A DNA stretch of 5,630 nucleotides from Bacillota bacterium (GCA_021792015.1 JAJYVM010000269.1:1-5630); one strand, 5' to 3'. Positions 1 to 5,630 are shown, numbered from the stretch's first letter. Program-made: numbers and translations. The notes: generated from the sequence alone by a model not told the origin.

Positions 1-1275
1 GACGCCCGCCCGACAGAGGCCGCCGGCGAGCTCGACGGGCCTGGCGCCGTGGGCGTGCAGGGTGTACCCGCGCGCGAAGCCGCGGGCGGGGTCCGTCTCG
101 TAGAAGTCCTGCGTGGTGGCCAGCACCGGGGTGCCCTTGTAGAGGCGGACCTCCTCGTCCATCGCGGCATACACGTCGTGGGCCGCGTGCACCATGACGC
201 ACCGGCCGACCATGCCGCTGCCGTTGGCCAGGCCATCCTCGTAGCCCGGGCCCGTGCACTGCAGCAGCAGGCGCGGCGTCTCCACCACGAAGCTGGCGAG
301 GATGACGATGCGGGCGCGCTGGCGGTGCTCCCGGCCATCGTGTCGGAAGACCACGCCGGTGACGGCGCCGCCGCGGCCGACCTCGACCTGGGTCACCATG
401 CAGTCGCTCAGCACCTCGGCGCCGGCGGCGATCGCCTGCGGGATGTGCTGGATCAGGGTGCTGAACTTCGAGTTCGGCGTGCAGCCCTGGTTGCAGAAGC
501 CCCGGTTGATGCAGGGCGGCCGCCCGGCGTGGGGTGCGGACAGGATCGCGAGCGGCGGCTGGCAGCTCGTGATGCCGAGGGCGGCGCACCCCCGCTCGAA
601 GACCTGGGCGTTGGGGCTGACGGCCGCGCGCGCGGGCTGGGGGTACGGGCCGTGGTACTCGCCCCATGGGAAGCGCAGGGGCCCCGCCACGGCGATCTCG
701 TGCTCGATCTGGCGGTAGTGGAAGTCAAGGTCGGGGTAGGCGAGGGGCCAGTCGAGCCCGACGCCGTCCAGGCTGCGGGTGCGGAAGTCGCTGGCGTGAA
801 AGCGCAGGAACACGCCGGTGAAGTGGGTCGTGCCGCCGCCGACGCCGCGCCCGCAGGTGTTGTGGCCGAGCTGCAGGGGGTCGGCGCCCCCGACCAGGCG
901 GGTCTCCTGCCAACCCAGGCGGCGCATGGTCAGCTCGTCGCTGGCGAAGTCGCTGGCCGGTTCCCAGAACGGACCCGCCTCCACCACGACCACCCGCAGG
1001 CCGGCCGTCGCCAGGCGCTGCGCCAGCACGCCGCCCGCGGCGCCCGCGCCCACGATGCAGACGTCCACCTCGTCCTCGCCGAACTTGCGCCGGTCGAGGT
1101 GGCCGAAGCGGTGGCCGGCGTAGTGGTCACAGCCGTGGCGGGCCGCCTCGTCCTCCGCCTCGGGGTGGGTGCCGGCGGCCGCGTCACCGGAGGGGCCGGC
1201 CTGCGCGCGGTGGTCGATGACGCCGCCCTGCGCGCCGTCTCGGGTGCCGCCGTGTGGATCCTCGGATGCGGCCAC
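1..1275 (-). CDS. GMC-family FAD-dependent oxidoreductase (C-terminus beyond window)
   Basis: This frame stays open from a GTG at 1275 to the window edge, giving 425 residues without a stop. The product is a glucose-methanol-choline type flavoprotein that oxidises an alcohol or sugar hydroxyl and passes electrons to a partner. Visible are the FAD-binding Rossmann motif (VGAGAAGG, residues 75-82) with the ribose-binding Glu of VVVVEAG at 99, the glycine-rich GMC segment CGRGVGGGTTHFTG (from Cys141), a cysteine cluster CINRGFCNQGC (Cys255, Cys261, Cys265), and SFVVETPRLLL near 328-338. The catalytic His region lies beyond the edge. The GTG start is chosen because GAGGGG sits 8 bases upstream and the previous gene stops 4 bases before it. 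The first 45 or so residues are hydrophilic and acidic, with no Sec or Tat signal. The neighbouring subunit 3-like gene points to a gluconate 2-dehydrogenase-like complex. The substrate cannot be told from sequence. Confidence 0.93.
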   Translation of the reverse strand, partial: MAASEDPHGGTRDGAQGGVIDHRAQAGPSGDAAAGTHPEAEDEAARHGCDHYAGHRFGHLDRRKFGEDEVDVCIVGAGAAGGVLAQRLATAGLRVVVVEAGPFWEPASDFASDELTMRRLGWQETRLVGGADPLQLGHNTCGRGVGGGTTHFTGVFLRFHASDFRTRSLDGVGLDWPLAYPDLDFHYRQIEHEIAVAGPLRFPWGEYHGPYPQPARAAVSPNAQVFERGCAALGITSCQPPLAILSAPHAGRPPCINRGFCNQGCTPNSKFSTLIQHIPQAIAAGAEVLSDCMVTQVEVGRGGAVTGVVFRHDGREHRQRARIVILASFVVETPRLLLQCTGPGYEDGLANGSGMVGRCVMVHAAHDVYAAMDEEVRLYKGTPVLATTQDFYETDPARGFARGYTLHAHGARPVELAGGLCRAGV

Positions 1276-1279
1276 CGTG

Positions 1280-2248
1280 TCAGCCCCTCTCTGTGCCGGC
1301 GCTATCCTGCCGGGGTGAGCCGCCGGCGCCATCCAGATCGGCCAGGTCGCCGGTCAGGGCCTCGCGCGCGGCATGGCCGTCGCCCACGCCGGTGCCGTCG
1401 CCGGCTGGTCTCCGGCTGTCGCGCGGGTCGCCGTCCTGACGGGTGCGGTCCCCCGGGCGCTGCGCTCCACGCTGGCCGTGGCGCCGCCCGAGCAGCGGCT
1501 CGTTGCCGCGGCCTTCGGCCCGGCTGTCGCCGCCGGTGGCGCGTTGCCCGTCGCGCCTGCCGTAGACCTGGTCACCGACCCGCACGCGCCCGTCGACGCG
1601 CCTGTTGCGCTGGCCGTCGCCCGGCGGCGCCGGTTGGTCCCTGCCCCCTTCCCGCCGCCGCCCGCCTGGCTGCGCACGCGGCTCCCAGGGGTCCAGCACG
1701 CCGCGGCCCATGCGGTAGTACCCGCGCGGGTAGGCCGGCCCGGCGTAGCCGATTTCCGACCACACGGCCGGGTGCGAAGCGAGCGCTTCGGCGGCAAGGC
1801 TCAGCAGCTTCTGGAAGAGCACCTTCTGAGGCAGACCGGCGAAGGCGCCGGCCGGCTCGGCCTGCCCCTGCGCCAGGGCCCCGAGCAGCCGGTCCTGGCG
1901 GCCGGCCGTCAGGCCCGCAAACCCCGCGGCGTCGCCGCGTGTGGCCCGGTCGAGCGCGGCAAGGCCGCGCCGCAAAAGCTCGGCCTCGGGCGGTGCTGCG
2001 GCCTGGCGCTGGCCCTCGCCCGTGCCGCTCGACAGCCGCGCGTCGACGTGCGCCACCACGAACGCCAGGACCTCCGGCCGCTCCTCGGCCAGCAGGCGCC
2101 GGGCCGCTGCCGTCAGCGTGCGGACCTCGGCCTCGTCGAGGGCGCGCGGGGGCGGTGGACGGAGGCGCGCCGCCACGATGGCCCGCGTCACGGGGTCCCA
2201 CGCCAGCTGCTCGGCCATCACGTCGAACCCGGGGTAGGTGGGCGGCAT
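1280..2248 (-). CDS. Gluconate 2-dehydrogenase subunit 3-like protein with long disordered C-terminal tail
   Basis: The first 190 or so residues resemble the gluconate 2-dehydrogenase subunit 3 family, small partner subunits of membrane-linked GMC dehydrogenases. Seen here are an N-terminal YPGFDV and AWDPVTRAIVAARL, a helical segment ARRLLAEERPEVLAFVVAHVDARL (split by me as residues 49-72), KVLFQKLLSLAAEALASHP (142-160), and an aromatic/Gly-Pro stretch GYAGPAYPRGYYRMGRG (167-183) ending near DPWEP. The start is placed at the ATG at 2248, which puts YPGFDV at residue 5 as I recall for relatives. In-frame ATGs at 2290 and 2281 would add 14 or 11 residues and overlap the previous gene. No Tat signal is seen, unlike classic periplasmic gluconate dehydrogenase. 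Residues 191-322 are an odd extension rich in Gly, Arg, Asp and Gln with almost no hydrophobics. Its third codon positions are nearly all G/C, so it looks genuinely translated. The TGA lies 4 bases before the GMC GTG, so the two are coupled. Confidence 0.82.
   Translation of the reverse strand: MPPTYPGFDVMAEQLAWDPVTRAIVAARLRPPPPRALDEAEVRTLTAAARRLLAEERPEVLAFVVAHVDARLSSGTGEGQRQAAAPPEAELLRRGLAALDRATRGDAAGFAGLTAGRQDRLLGALAQGQAEPAGAFAGLPQKVLFQKLLSLAAEALASHPAVWSEIGYAGPAYPRGYYRMGRGVLDPWEPRAQPGGRRREGGRDQPAPPGDGQRNRRVDGRVRVGDQVYGRRDGQRATGGDSRAEGRGNEPLLGRRHGQRGAQRPGDRTRQDGDPRDSRRPAGDGTGVGDGHAAREALTGDLADLDGAGGSPRQDSAGTERG
1283..1678 (-). other. Low-complexity R/G/D/Q-rich tail of the subunit 3-like protein
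   Basis: This coding stretch encodes about 132 hydrophilic residues after the conserved core. DGQR or HGQR recurs three times (GDGQRNRR, RRDGQRAT, RRHGQRGA), and GDG/GD pairs recur towards the end. The DNA shows matching degenerate repeats of the GGCGAC and CAGCG type. The composition predicts an intrinsically disordered, highly charged segment. A frameshift that moved the end of the gene into a wrong frame is the main alternative, but adenines concentrate in second codon positions and third positions are G/C, as expected for the true frame. Confidence 0.6.
1284..1289 (-). promoter_or_regulatory. Ribosome binding site that fixes the GTG start of the GMC oxidoreductase
   Basis: On the minus strand GAGGGG is followed by an 8-base spacer and then GTG at 1275. 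The site lies within the last codons of the upstream gene, whose TGA (1282-1280) falls in the spacer. This arrangement is typical of translational coupling, and it supports both the GTG start here and the reading frame at the end of the upstream gene. Confidence 0.6.
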
Positions 2249-2270
2249 CGCCGCGCCCCGGCGGCCAGAC

Positions 2271-2660
2271 TCAGACGCCATGCAGCGCAACCAGGCTGAG
2301 GGCGCTGAGCGCCACGACCATCAGCGGCAGCATGGGCGGCGGGCCGACCATGAAGTTGTTCAGGTTGTAACCGCCCAGGCGCTGGCCCGTGCCCACGAAG
2401 TGGTAGTACGTGCCGACCAGGCCGATGGCGACCCCGACGATCGCGAAGAGGGTGAGGACCGCGCGCGCGAGCTCGACATCCCGCCACACGACGAACAGGG
2501 CCGAAACGCCGAGCAGCGGGGTCGCGATCACCGGCAGCCACTGGCTCGGGTGGTAGAAATTCTGCCGCATGTGAAAGAGGGTCACCTGAACGAAGACCGC
2601 GAGGAAGGCCACGCCGAGGAACAAATACAGCCAGCGCGCCAGAGGCCAGCCGACCCACAT
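2271..2660 (-). CDS. Small four-helix membrane protein of unknown function
   Basis: A 129-residue hydrophobic protein that I cannot assign to a named family. Four membrane segments are visible at about residues 9-29, 42-59, 66-86 and 109-127. Polar or aromatic residues sit at the helix ends: LFHMRQNFYHPSQWLPV after helix 1 (His30, His37), TYYHF after helix 3 (His87), and a conserved-looking loop YNLNNFMVGPPPMLPL (98-113) before helix 4. There is no cleavable signal peptide. The start ATG at 2660 has GGGAGG upstream at a good distance. The stop lies 22 bases before the subunit 3-like gene, so this is the first gene of a three-gene dehydrogenase operon. By position it could be the membrane anchor or the quinone- or haem-binding electron acceptor of the GMC enzyme. 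That is inference from neighbours and histidines, not from homology. Confidence 0.8.
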   Translation of the reverse strand: MWVGWPLARWLYLFLGVAFLAVFVQVTLFHMRQNFYHPSQWLPVIATPLLGVSALFVVWRDVELARAVLTLFAIVGVAIGLVGTYYHFVGTGQRLGGYNLNNFMVGPPPMLPLMVVALSALSLVALHGV

Positions 2661-2752
2661 GCCGGGATCGCCTCCCTGCCGCAGGGAGTATGCCCGCCGG
2701 CAGGGCCCGCCGATGCCAGCTCAGCCTTTCCGCGGGAGGGCACCGCGGTGGG
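2661..2752. other. Intergenic leader between MFS gene and dehydrogenase module
   Basis: This 92-base gap holds the 10-bp perfect palindrome CACCGCGGTG (2741-2750), a second CCGCGG 7 bases away (2729-2734) with which it could form a 6-bp stem, a direct repeat GCCCGCCG (2692-2699 and 2705-2712), and the ribosome binding site hairpin. I see neither a T-rich terminator nor a convincing -35/-10 pair, so read-through from the MFS gene is as likely as a separate promoter. Confidence 0.35.
2671..2688 (-). promoter_or_regulatory. Ribosome binding site inside a 7-bp hairpin
   Basis: The leader of the small membrane protein gene contains CTCCCTG, a CGG loop, then CAGGGAG (2688-2672), a perfect 7-bp inverted repeat. 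The second arm carries the Shine-Dalgarno GGGAGG (2676-2671), which lies 10 bases from the ATG at 2660. If formed in RNA, the stem would occlude most of the binding site. No T-run follows, so it is not an intrinsic terminator. In DNA this GC-rich, short stems arise by chance fairly often, so a regulatory role is only possible. Confidence 0.45.
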
Positions 2753-3979
2753 TCAGCCCGCGGTGGTCGGGGCACCCGCCACGGCGTTGTCGACGACCCC
2801 GTCGCGGCGGACGGAGGGCGCCACCAGCAGGGCCGTGGCCAAGAACAGCACGCCCGTGAACACGAAGTTGCTGCGGATGCCGAAGGCACCGCCCCAAAAG
2901 CCCCCGATCAGGGGGCCGAGCATGCCGCCGACCTGGTTGATGCTGTTGTAGGTGCCGAAGGCGCGGCCCTGGAACTCGCGCGCGCTGTGGCGCGCGACGA
3001 TGAGGTTCAGCGACGGGGTGACCGCCGCGAAGCCCGCTCCGATCAGGAACAGGCGGGTCAGGCCGAAGTCGACGGGGTTGGTCATGAATACCTGCAATAT
3101 GTTGCCGATTCCGGCCAAGAGAACGCCAATGCGCAGGATCCGCCCCGCGCCGCGGACCTCCGCCTCCCGGCCCCAGCGCGGCGAGGCGAACACGGCCGCG
3201 ACCCCGACCAGGCTGAACAGGAGGCCGCTCCATAACGGCACGGCGCCGAGTCCCGGGAAGCTGGCCACGTAGAGCGTGATCAGGGGCTCGATCGCCGTGT
3301 TGGCCGTCCAGATCACGATCGTGGCCAGGAAGACCTCGCGCAGGGCGGGGTGGGCGAGGGCGATGCGGATGTCGCGCAGCGGGTGCAGCCGCTGGCGGCG
3401 GTTGCTCTCCGCGACGGGGGGCTCGTGCACGCCCCAGATCGCGAGGGCGGTGGCCACCACCATCGAGGCGGCGCCGGCCCAGAGCGTCGGGCGCATGCCG
3501 ATCACCTGGACGAGGAAGCCACCGAGGAGCGGACCCATGATGGACCCGGCCGCCGGACCGGACTGCAGAAAGCCCATGGCCCGGCCGAGGCGCTCGCGCG
3601 GGGTGATGCGGACCAGGAGCGCGGAGGAGGCCGGGATGTAGCCGGAGAGCGCCCCGTTCATCAGGCGCAGCAGCACGATCTGCAGGGGGTTCTGGGCCAC
3701 GGCCATACCCGCGAAGACCAGCATGATGGCGAGGCCGGAGCGGACCATCATCGGCTTTTGGCCGATGCGGTCGGCGACGGAGCCCCAAAGGGGCGAGACG
3801 ATCGCCTGGGCCAGGTAGCTGACGGAGAAGGCGACGCCGGTCCACTCGGCGATGCCGGTCTTGAGGCCCATCTGTTGAAAGTAGAGGGGGAGGAAAGGGA
3901 AGACGAGCGAGAAGCTGGCGGAGGTCAGAAACGCACCGATCCACATGATCAGGATGGTGCGCTGGACCTGGCGCGGCAT
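2753..3979 (-). CDS. MFS transporter, MdtG-like drug/H+ antiporter
   Basis: A 408-residue major facilitator with about 12 hydrophobic segments, the usual length for a 12-helix DHA1 drug:H+ antiporter. It should export small hydrophobic or amphiphilic compounds across the cytoplasmic membrane using the proton gradient. The N-terminus (MWIGAFLTSASFSLVFPFLP, residues 12-31) and the segment after helix 2 match the pattern of E. coli MdtG. MFS motif A is intact between helices 2 and 3 (G66 SVADRIGQK, with Asp70, Arg71, Gly73, Lys75). The antiporter motif C-like stretch GPAAGSIMGPLLGG (141-154) lies in helix 5. A central polar loop (about 186-207) separates the halves. The start ATG has a strong AGAGGAGG 10 bases upstream. 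It is separated from GtrA by 135 bases and from the dehydrogenase module by 92 bases. The substrate is unknown; export of a product or substrate of the adjacent oxidoreductase is possible but unsupported. Confidence 0.93.
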   Translation of the reverse strand: MPRQVQRTILIMWIGAFLTSASFSLVFPFLPLYFQQMGLKTGIAEWTGVAFSVSYLAQAIVSPLWGSVADRIGQKPMMVRSGLAIMLVFAGMAVAQNPLQIVLLRLMNGALSGYIPASSALLVRITPRERLGRAMGFLQSGPAAGSIMGPLLGGFLVQVIGMRPTLWAGAASMVVATALAIWGVHEPPVAESNRRQRLHPLRDIRIALAHPALREVFLATIVIWTANTAIEPLITLYVASFPGLGAVPLWSGLLFSLVGVAAVFASPRWGREAEVRGAGRILRIGVLLAGIGNILQVFMTNPVDFGLTRLFLIGAGFAAVTPSLNLIVARHSAREFQGRAFGTYNSINQVGGMLGPLIGGFWGGAFGIRSNFVFTGVLFLATALLVAPSVRRDGVVDNAVAGAPTTAG

Positions 3980-4114
3980 GCCGGACGTGCCTCCTCTGAA
4001 CGCCGACTATCCTATCACCGGCGGCGGCCTCCGGCGATGACAATTCCTCGATTCCACTGAACTCCATCGGGTTTGGGGTGGCGGTTGGGCCTGCCCTGCC
4101 GCCGCGGGCCGGGC
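3980..4114. other. Intergenic region between GtrA and MFS genes
   Basis: This is the longest gap in the window (135 bases) and is less GC-rich than its surroundings. On the minus strand it has a TTGTCA (4043-4038) and a TAGGAT (4014-4009), but they are 23 bases apart, too far for a normal sigma-70-type promoter. GC-rich inverted segments follow the GtrA stop without a T-run, so no clear intrinsic terminator is seen. A promoter for the MFS gene probably lies here, but I cannot define it. Confidence 0.3.
3990..3997 (-). promoter_or_regulatory. Strong Shine-Dalgarno of the MFS gene
   Basis: AGAGGAGG on the minus strand is followed by a 10-base spacer to the ATG at 3979. It is the best ribosome binding site in the window, and it confirms the start, giving an N-terminus MPRQVQRT directly before helix 1. 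Confidence 0.75.
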
Positions 4115-4615
4115 TCAGACGTGGGGGCGGAACACGAACAGCCGCATGGCGCCAAAGCTCATGCTGGATGCGGCGAACATGGCCACGCCCTTGCTCAGGT
4201 TGACGCTGAGCCAGGCGGGGCCGAGGTCGATCCGGCTGGCCGCGGCCGCGGCCAGCAGCAGCACGGCGTCGTTCAGCCCGATGTTGAGCAGCGACTGGAT
4301 CAGGAAGAGCACACGCTGGCGCAGGCTCCTGTCGGCCTCCTGGCGGAAGGTCCAGCGCGTGTTCCAGTAGTACGAGTTGGCGATCGCCAGGGCCACGGCC
4401 AGCGAGTTCTCCGCGGCCAGGCCGATGGCGCTGCGCGTCGGCAGCAGCAGCAGCAGCACGTTGAGCACGCCGATGTCGACGACGGCGTTGCCGAGGCCCA
4501 CCACCGCGAATTGCGCGTACTTGCGCAGGATGCCGGGGTGCGGCGCGGGTGCGGGGTCGGGGCGGCTGTCCCCCGCGATCGGCGGGTGCAGGTCGCCTGA
4601 TCGCCCGTGGGCCAT
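4115..4615 (-). CDS. GtrA-family membrane protein
   Basis: A 166-residue protein of the GtrA-like family, small four-helix membrane proteins associated with moving or presenting polyprenyl-phosphate-linked sugars during cell-surface glycan synthesis. The family core starts at LRKYAQFAVVGLGNAVVDIGVL (residues about 30-51, split here only as a description). Four membrane segments lie at about 34-57, 64-84, 103-126 and 134-155. The typical Asn/aromatic/TRWTF signature is present as NSYYWNTRWTF (80-90), and the C-terminus ends with a basic FVFRPHV. A Pro-rich, soluble N-terminal extension of about 28 residues precedes helix 1. The start ATG lies 3 bases after the upstream glycosyltransferase TGA, with a weak G-rich ribosome binding site inside that gene, so translational coupling is likely. 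The pair suggests that GtrA acts on the lipid-linked product or donor of that glycosyltransferase, but the exact role of GtrA proteins is poorly defined. Confidence 0.92.
   Translation of the reverse strand: MAHGRSGDLHPPIAGDSRPDPAPAPHPGILRKYAQFAVVGLGNAVVDIGVLNVLLLLLPTRSAIGLAAENSLAVALAIANSYYWNTRWTFRQEADRSLRQRVLFLIQSLLNIGLNDAVLLLAAAAASRIDLGPAWLSVNLSKGVAMFAASSMSFGAMRLFVFRPHV
4441..4458 (-). repeat. (CTG)n trinucleotide tract within GtrA helix 1
   Basis: Six perfect GCA units on the plus strand (CTG-type units on the coding strand) encode the Leu run in LNVLLLLLPT. Loss or gain of a unit would change the length of the first membrane helix by one residue without shifting the frame. Confidence 0.6.
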
Positions 4616-4618
4616 CGA

Positions 4619-5630
4619 TCAGCCGCCCCCGCTGGGCTCGGGCTGGACCCGGCCGGCCGGCGCGCGGCGGATCGCCTCTTCGTAGCAGGCCAGCAGGGTG
4701 CGGGTCGGCCCTTCCCAGCCGGCGGCCGGGCGTTGGCTGCGTGCGGCCGCCGCCAGCCGCTCGCGCAGGCCCGGCTCGGTCCGGAAGCGGTGCAGGGTGT
4801 CGGCCAGGGACGCGGGGTCGCGCGGCTCGTAGACCAGTCCCGCCTGGCCGACCAGGGCGGCGGCGGGGGCGGCGCGGGCGGTCAGGACCGGCAGGCCGCA
4901 GGCGAGGGCCTCGAGCACGACCAGCCCCAGCGTCTCGGTCGTCGACGGGAAGATGAAGGCGTCGGCGGCGGCGTAGGCGGCCACCAGGTCCTCGCCGTGG
5001 AGGTAACCGGTGAAGACGGCCGGCGTGCCGGCGAACAGCTCCTGCAGCCGCGCCCGGGCGGGGCCGTCCCCCACCAGGACCAGGTTGAGCCCCGCGTCCT
5101 CGCGCACCAGGGGCAGCAGCCGCTCGATCCCCTTCTCGCTGGCCAGGCGGCCGACGTAGAGGAGGACTGTCCGGCCGGGTACCCCGCCCGTGAAGCGGAG
5201 GCGGAGCGCCGGATCCGGCGGCACGGGCCGGAAGAGGCGCGTGTCGACGCCCGGCGGCCACAGGCGCAGGCGGCGGAAGCCGTGGCGGGCGAGCTCCTCC
5301 TGCGTCGCCGCCGAGGTGCAGAGGTTGATCGCGGCCTGGTTGTGCAGCATGCGCATGTACGCCCAGATGGGGCGCTGGAGGGCGCCGTAGCCGTAATGGC
5401 GCGCGTAGTGCGCGAAATGGGTGTGGTAGCTGGCCACCAGGGGCACGCCGAGGACCTTGGCCGCGATGGCGGCCCCGGCGCCGAAGACGGCCGGATTGAC
5501 CGTGTGGATCACGTCGGGGTGGAAGCGGCGCAGCAGGCCGAGCATGCGCGGGCGCGGCCAGATGACCCGCTTGTCGGGGTAGACGAAGAAGGGCCGCCCG
5601 GGGAAGCCGACGACGGAAAAGCCCGCGTAG
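4619..5630 (-). CDS. GT4 glycosyltransferase, SqdX/SQD2-like (N-terminus beyond window)
   Basis: The frame is open to the window edge, giving 336 residues; the beginning of the N-terminal Rossmann half is missing. It is a retaining GT-B enzyme of family GT4 that transfers a sugar from a nucleotide donor. Residue patterns recall sulfoquinovosyl-diacylglycerol synthase: PDVIHTVNPAVFG (39-51), the acceptor-side VASYHTHFAHYARHYGYG (64-81), NLCTSAATQEEL, WPPGVDTRLF, the phosphate-binding YVGRLASEKGIERLL, then AVFTGYLHGEDL and the donor-binding E-x7-E within PSTTETLGLVVLEALACGLPV. Related GT4 enzymes glucosylate or mannosylate diacylglycerol or phosphatidylinositol, so the donor is not certain. No SqdB-like UDP-sulfoquinovose synthase is in view, though it could lie beyond 5630. 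An internal ATG at 5545 is not the start, because conserved sequence continues upstream of it. The following GtrA gene begins 3 bases after the stop and implies a shared envelope glycolipid function. Confidence 0.9.
   Translation of the reverse strand, partial: YAGFSVVGFPGRPFFVYPDKRVIWPRPRMLGLLRRFHPDVIHTVNPAVFGAGAAIAAKVLGVPLVASYHTHFAHYARHYGYGALQRPIWAYMRMLHNQAAINLCTSAATQEELARHGFRRLRLWPPGVDTRLFRPVPPDPALRLRFTGGVPGRTVLLYVGRLASEKGIERLLPLVREDAGLNLVLVGDGPARARLQELFAGTPAVFTGYLHGEDLVAAYAAADAFIFPSTTETLGLVVLEALACGLPVLTARAAPAAALVGQAGLVYEPRDPASLADTLHRFRTEPGLRERLAAAARSQRPAAGWEGPTRTLLACYEEAIRRAPAGRVQPEPSGGG

Noticed and set aside
1280..2290. Earlier ATG starts (2290 and 2281) for the subunit 3-like gene
   Set aside because: They overlap the end of the preceding gene, lack a good ribosome binding site and place a non-conserved MRCMASESGRRGAA segment ahead of the family-like N-terminus. 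The start at 2248 fits better, though its own ribosome binding site is also weak.
49..2370. A very long open frame on the plus strand (about 773 codons) and another of about 308 codons at 1373-2299
   Set aside because: Both lie antisense to well-recognised minus-strand genes. Their translations are Ala/Arg/Gly/Pro-rich without any family motif. High GC content makes stop codons rare, so such shadows are expected.
4009..4043. TTGTCA and TAGGAT upstream of the MFS gene as a promoter
   Set aside because: The spacer is 23 bases, well beyond the usual 16-18, and the -10 element is poor. It is noted in the intergenic entry but not called as a promoter.
4060..4114. GC-rich inverted segments after the GtrA stop as an intrinsic terminator
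   Set aside because: No run of T follows on the minus strand, and the pairing is short and ambiguous.
2721..5261. A minus-strand open frame of about 846 codons crossing the MFS, GtrA and glycosyltransferase genes
   Set aside because: It runs out of frame through three genes with clear homology and intergenic DNA. Its product is a Pro/Arg/Gly-rich string with no domain.
4619..5545. The ATG at 5545 as the start of the glycosyltransferase
   Set aside because: The same frame continues to the window edge with plausible glycosyltransferase sequence (VVGFPGRPFF and following), and GT4 proteins have a longer N-terminal domain. The gene is therefore partial.

Overview
This is a very GC-rich bacterial window (about 70% G+C or more by eye, with third codon positions almost all G or C). 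It carries six protein-coding genes, all on the minus strand, and all but one small gap is coding. The gene families and base composition fit a high-GC, possibly thermophilic or soil member of the Firmicutes/Chloroflexi/Actinobacteria range. I cannot place it more precisely. I see no rRNA, tRNA, CRISPR array, insertion sequence or phage gene.

Layout in transcription order, from high to low coordinates. (1) 5630-4619: a GT4 glycosyltransferase, cut at its N-terminus by the window edge, whose sequence resembles the sulfoquinovosyl-diacylglycerol synthase SqdX/SQD2 group. (2) 4615-4115: a GtrA-family four-helix membrane protein, starting 3 bases after the glycosyltransferase stop, so the two look like one translationally linked unit. 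(3) A 135-base gap, then 3979-2753: a 12-helix MFS drug/H+ antiporter resembling MdtG. (4) 2660-2271: a small four-helix membrane protein of unknown function, preceded by a ribosome binding site buried in a hairpin. (5) 2248-1280: a gluconate 2-dehydrogenase subunit 3-like protein with an unusual hydrophilic C-terminal tail of about 130 residues. (6) 1275-1: a GMC-family FAD oxidoreductase with a GTG start, cut at its C-terminus by the window edge.

There are two functional blocks and a transporter between them. The first is probably envelope glycolipid or polyprenyl-sugar biosynthesis (glycosyltransferase plus GtrA). The second is a membrane-linked dehydrogenase: FAD catalytic subunit, small partner subunit, and a candidate membrane anchor or electron acceptor. 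Its genes are 4 to 22 bases apart and are surely co-transcribed. No cytochrome c subunit is visible; it could lie beyond position 1.

The most notable points are the histidine-bearing four-helix protein as a possible uncharacterised membrane partner of the GMC dehydrogenase, the long disordered R/G/D/Q-rich tail on its small subunit, and a hairpin that would hide the ribosome binding site of the first gene of that module. I found no clearly new defence or mobile system.
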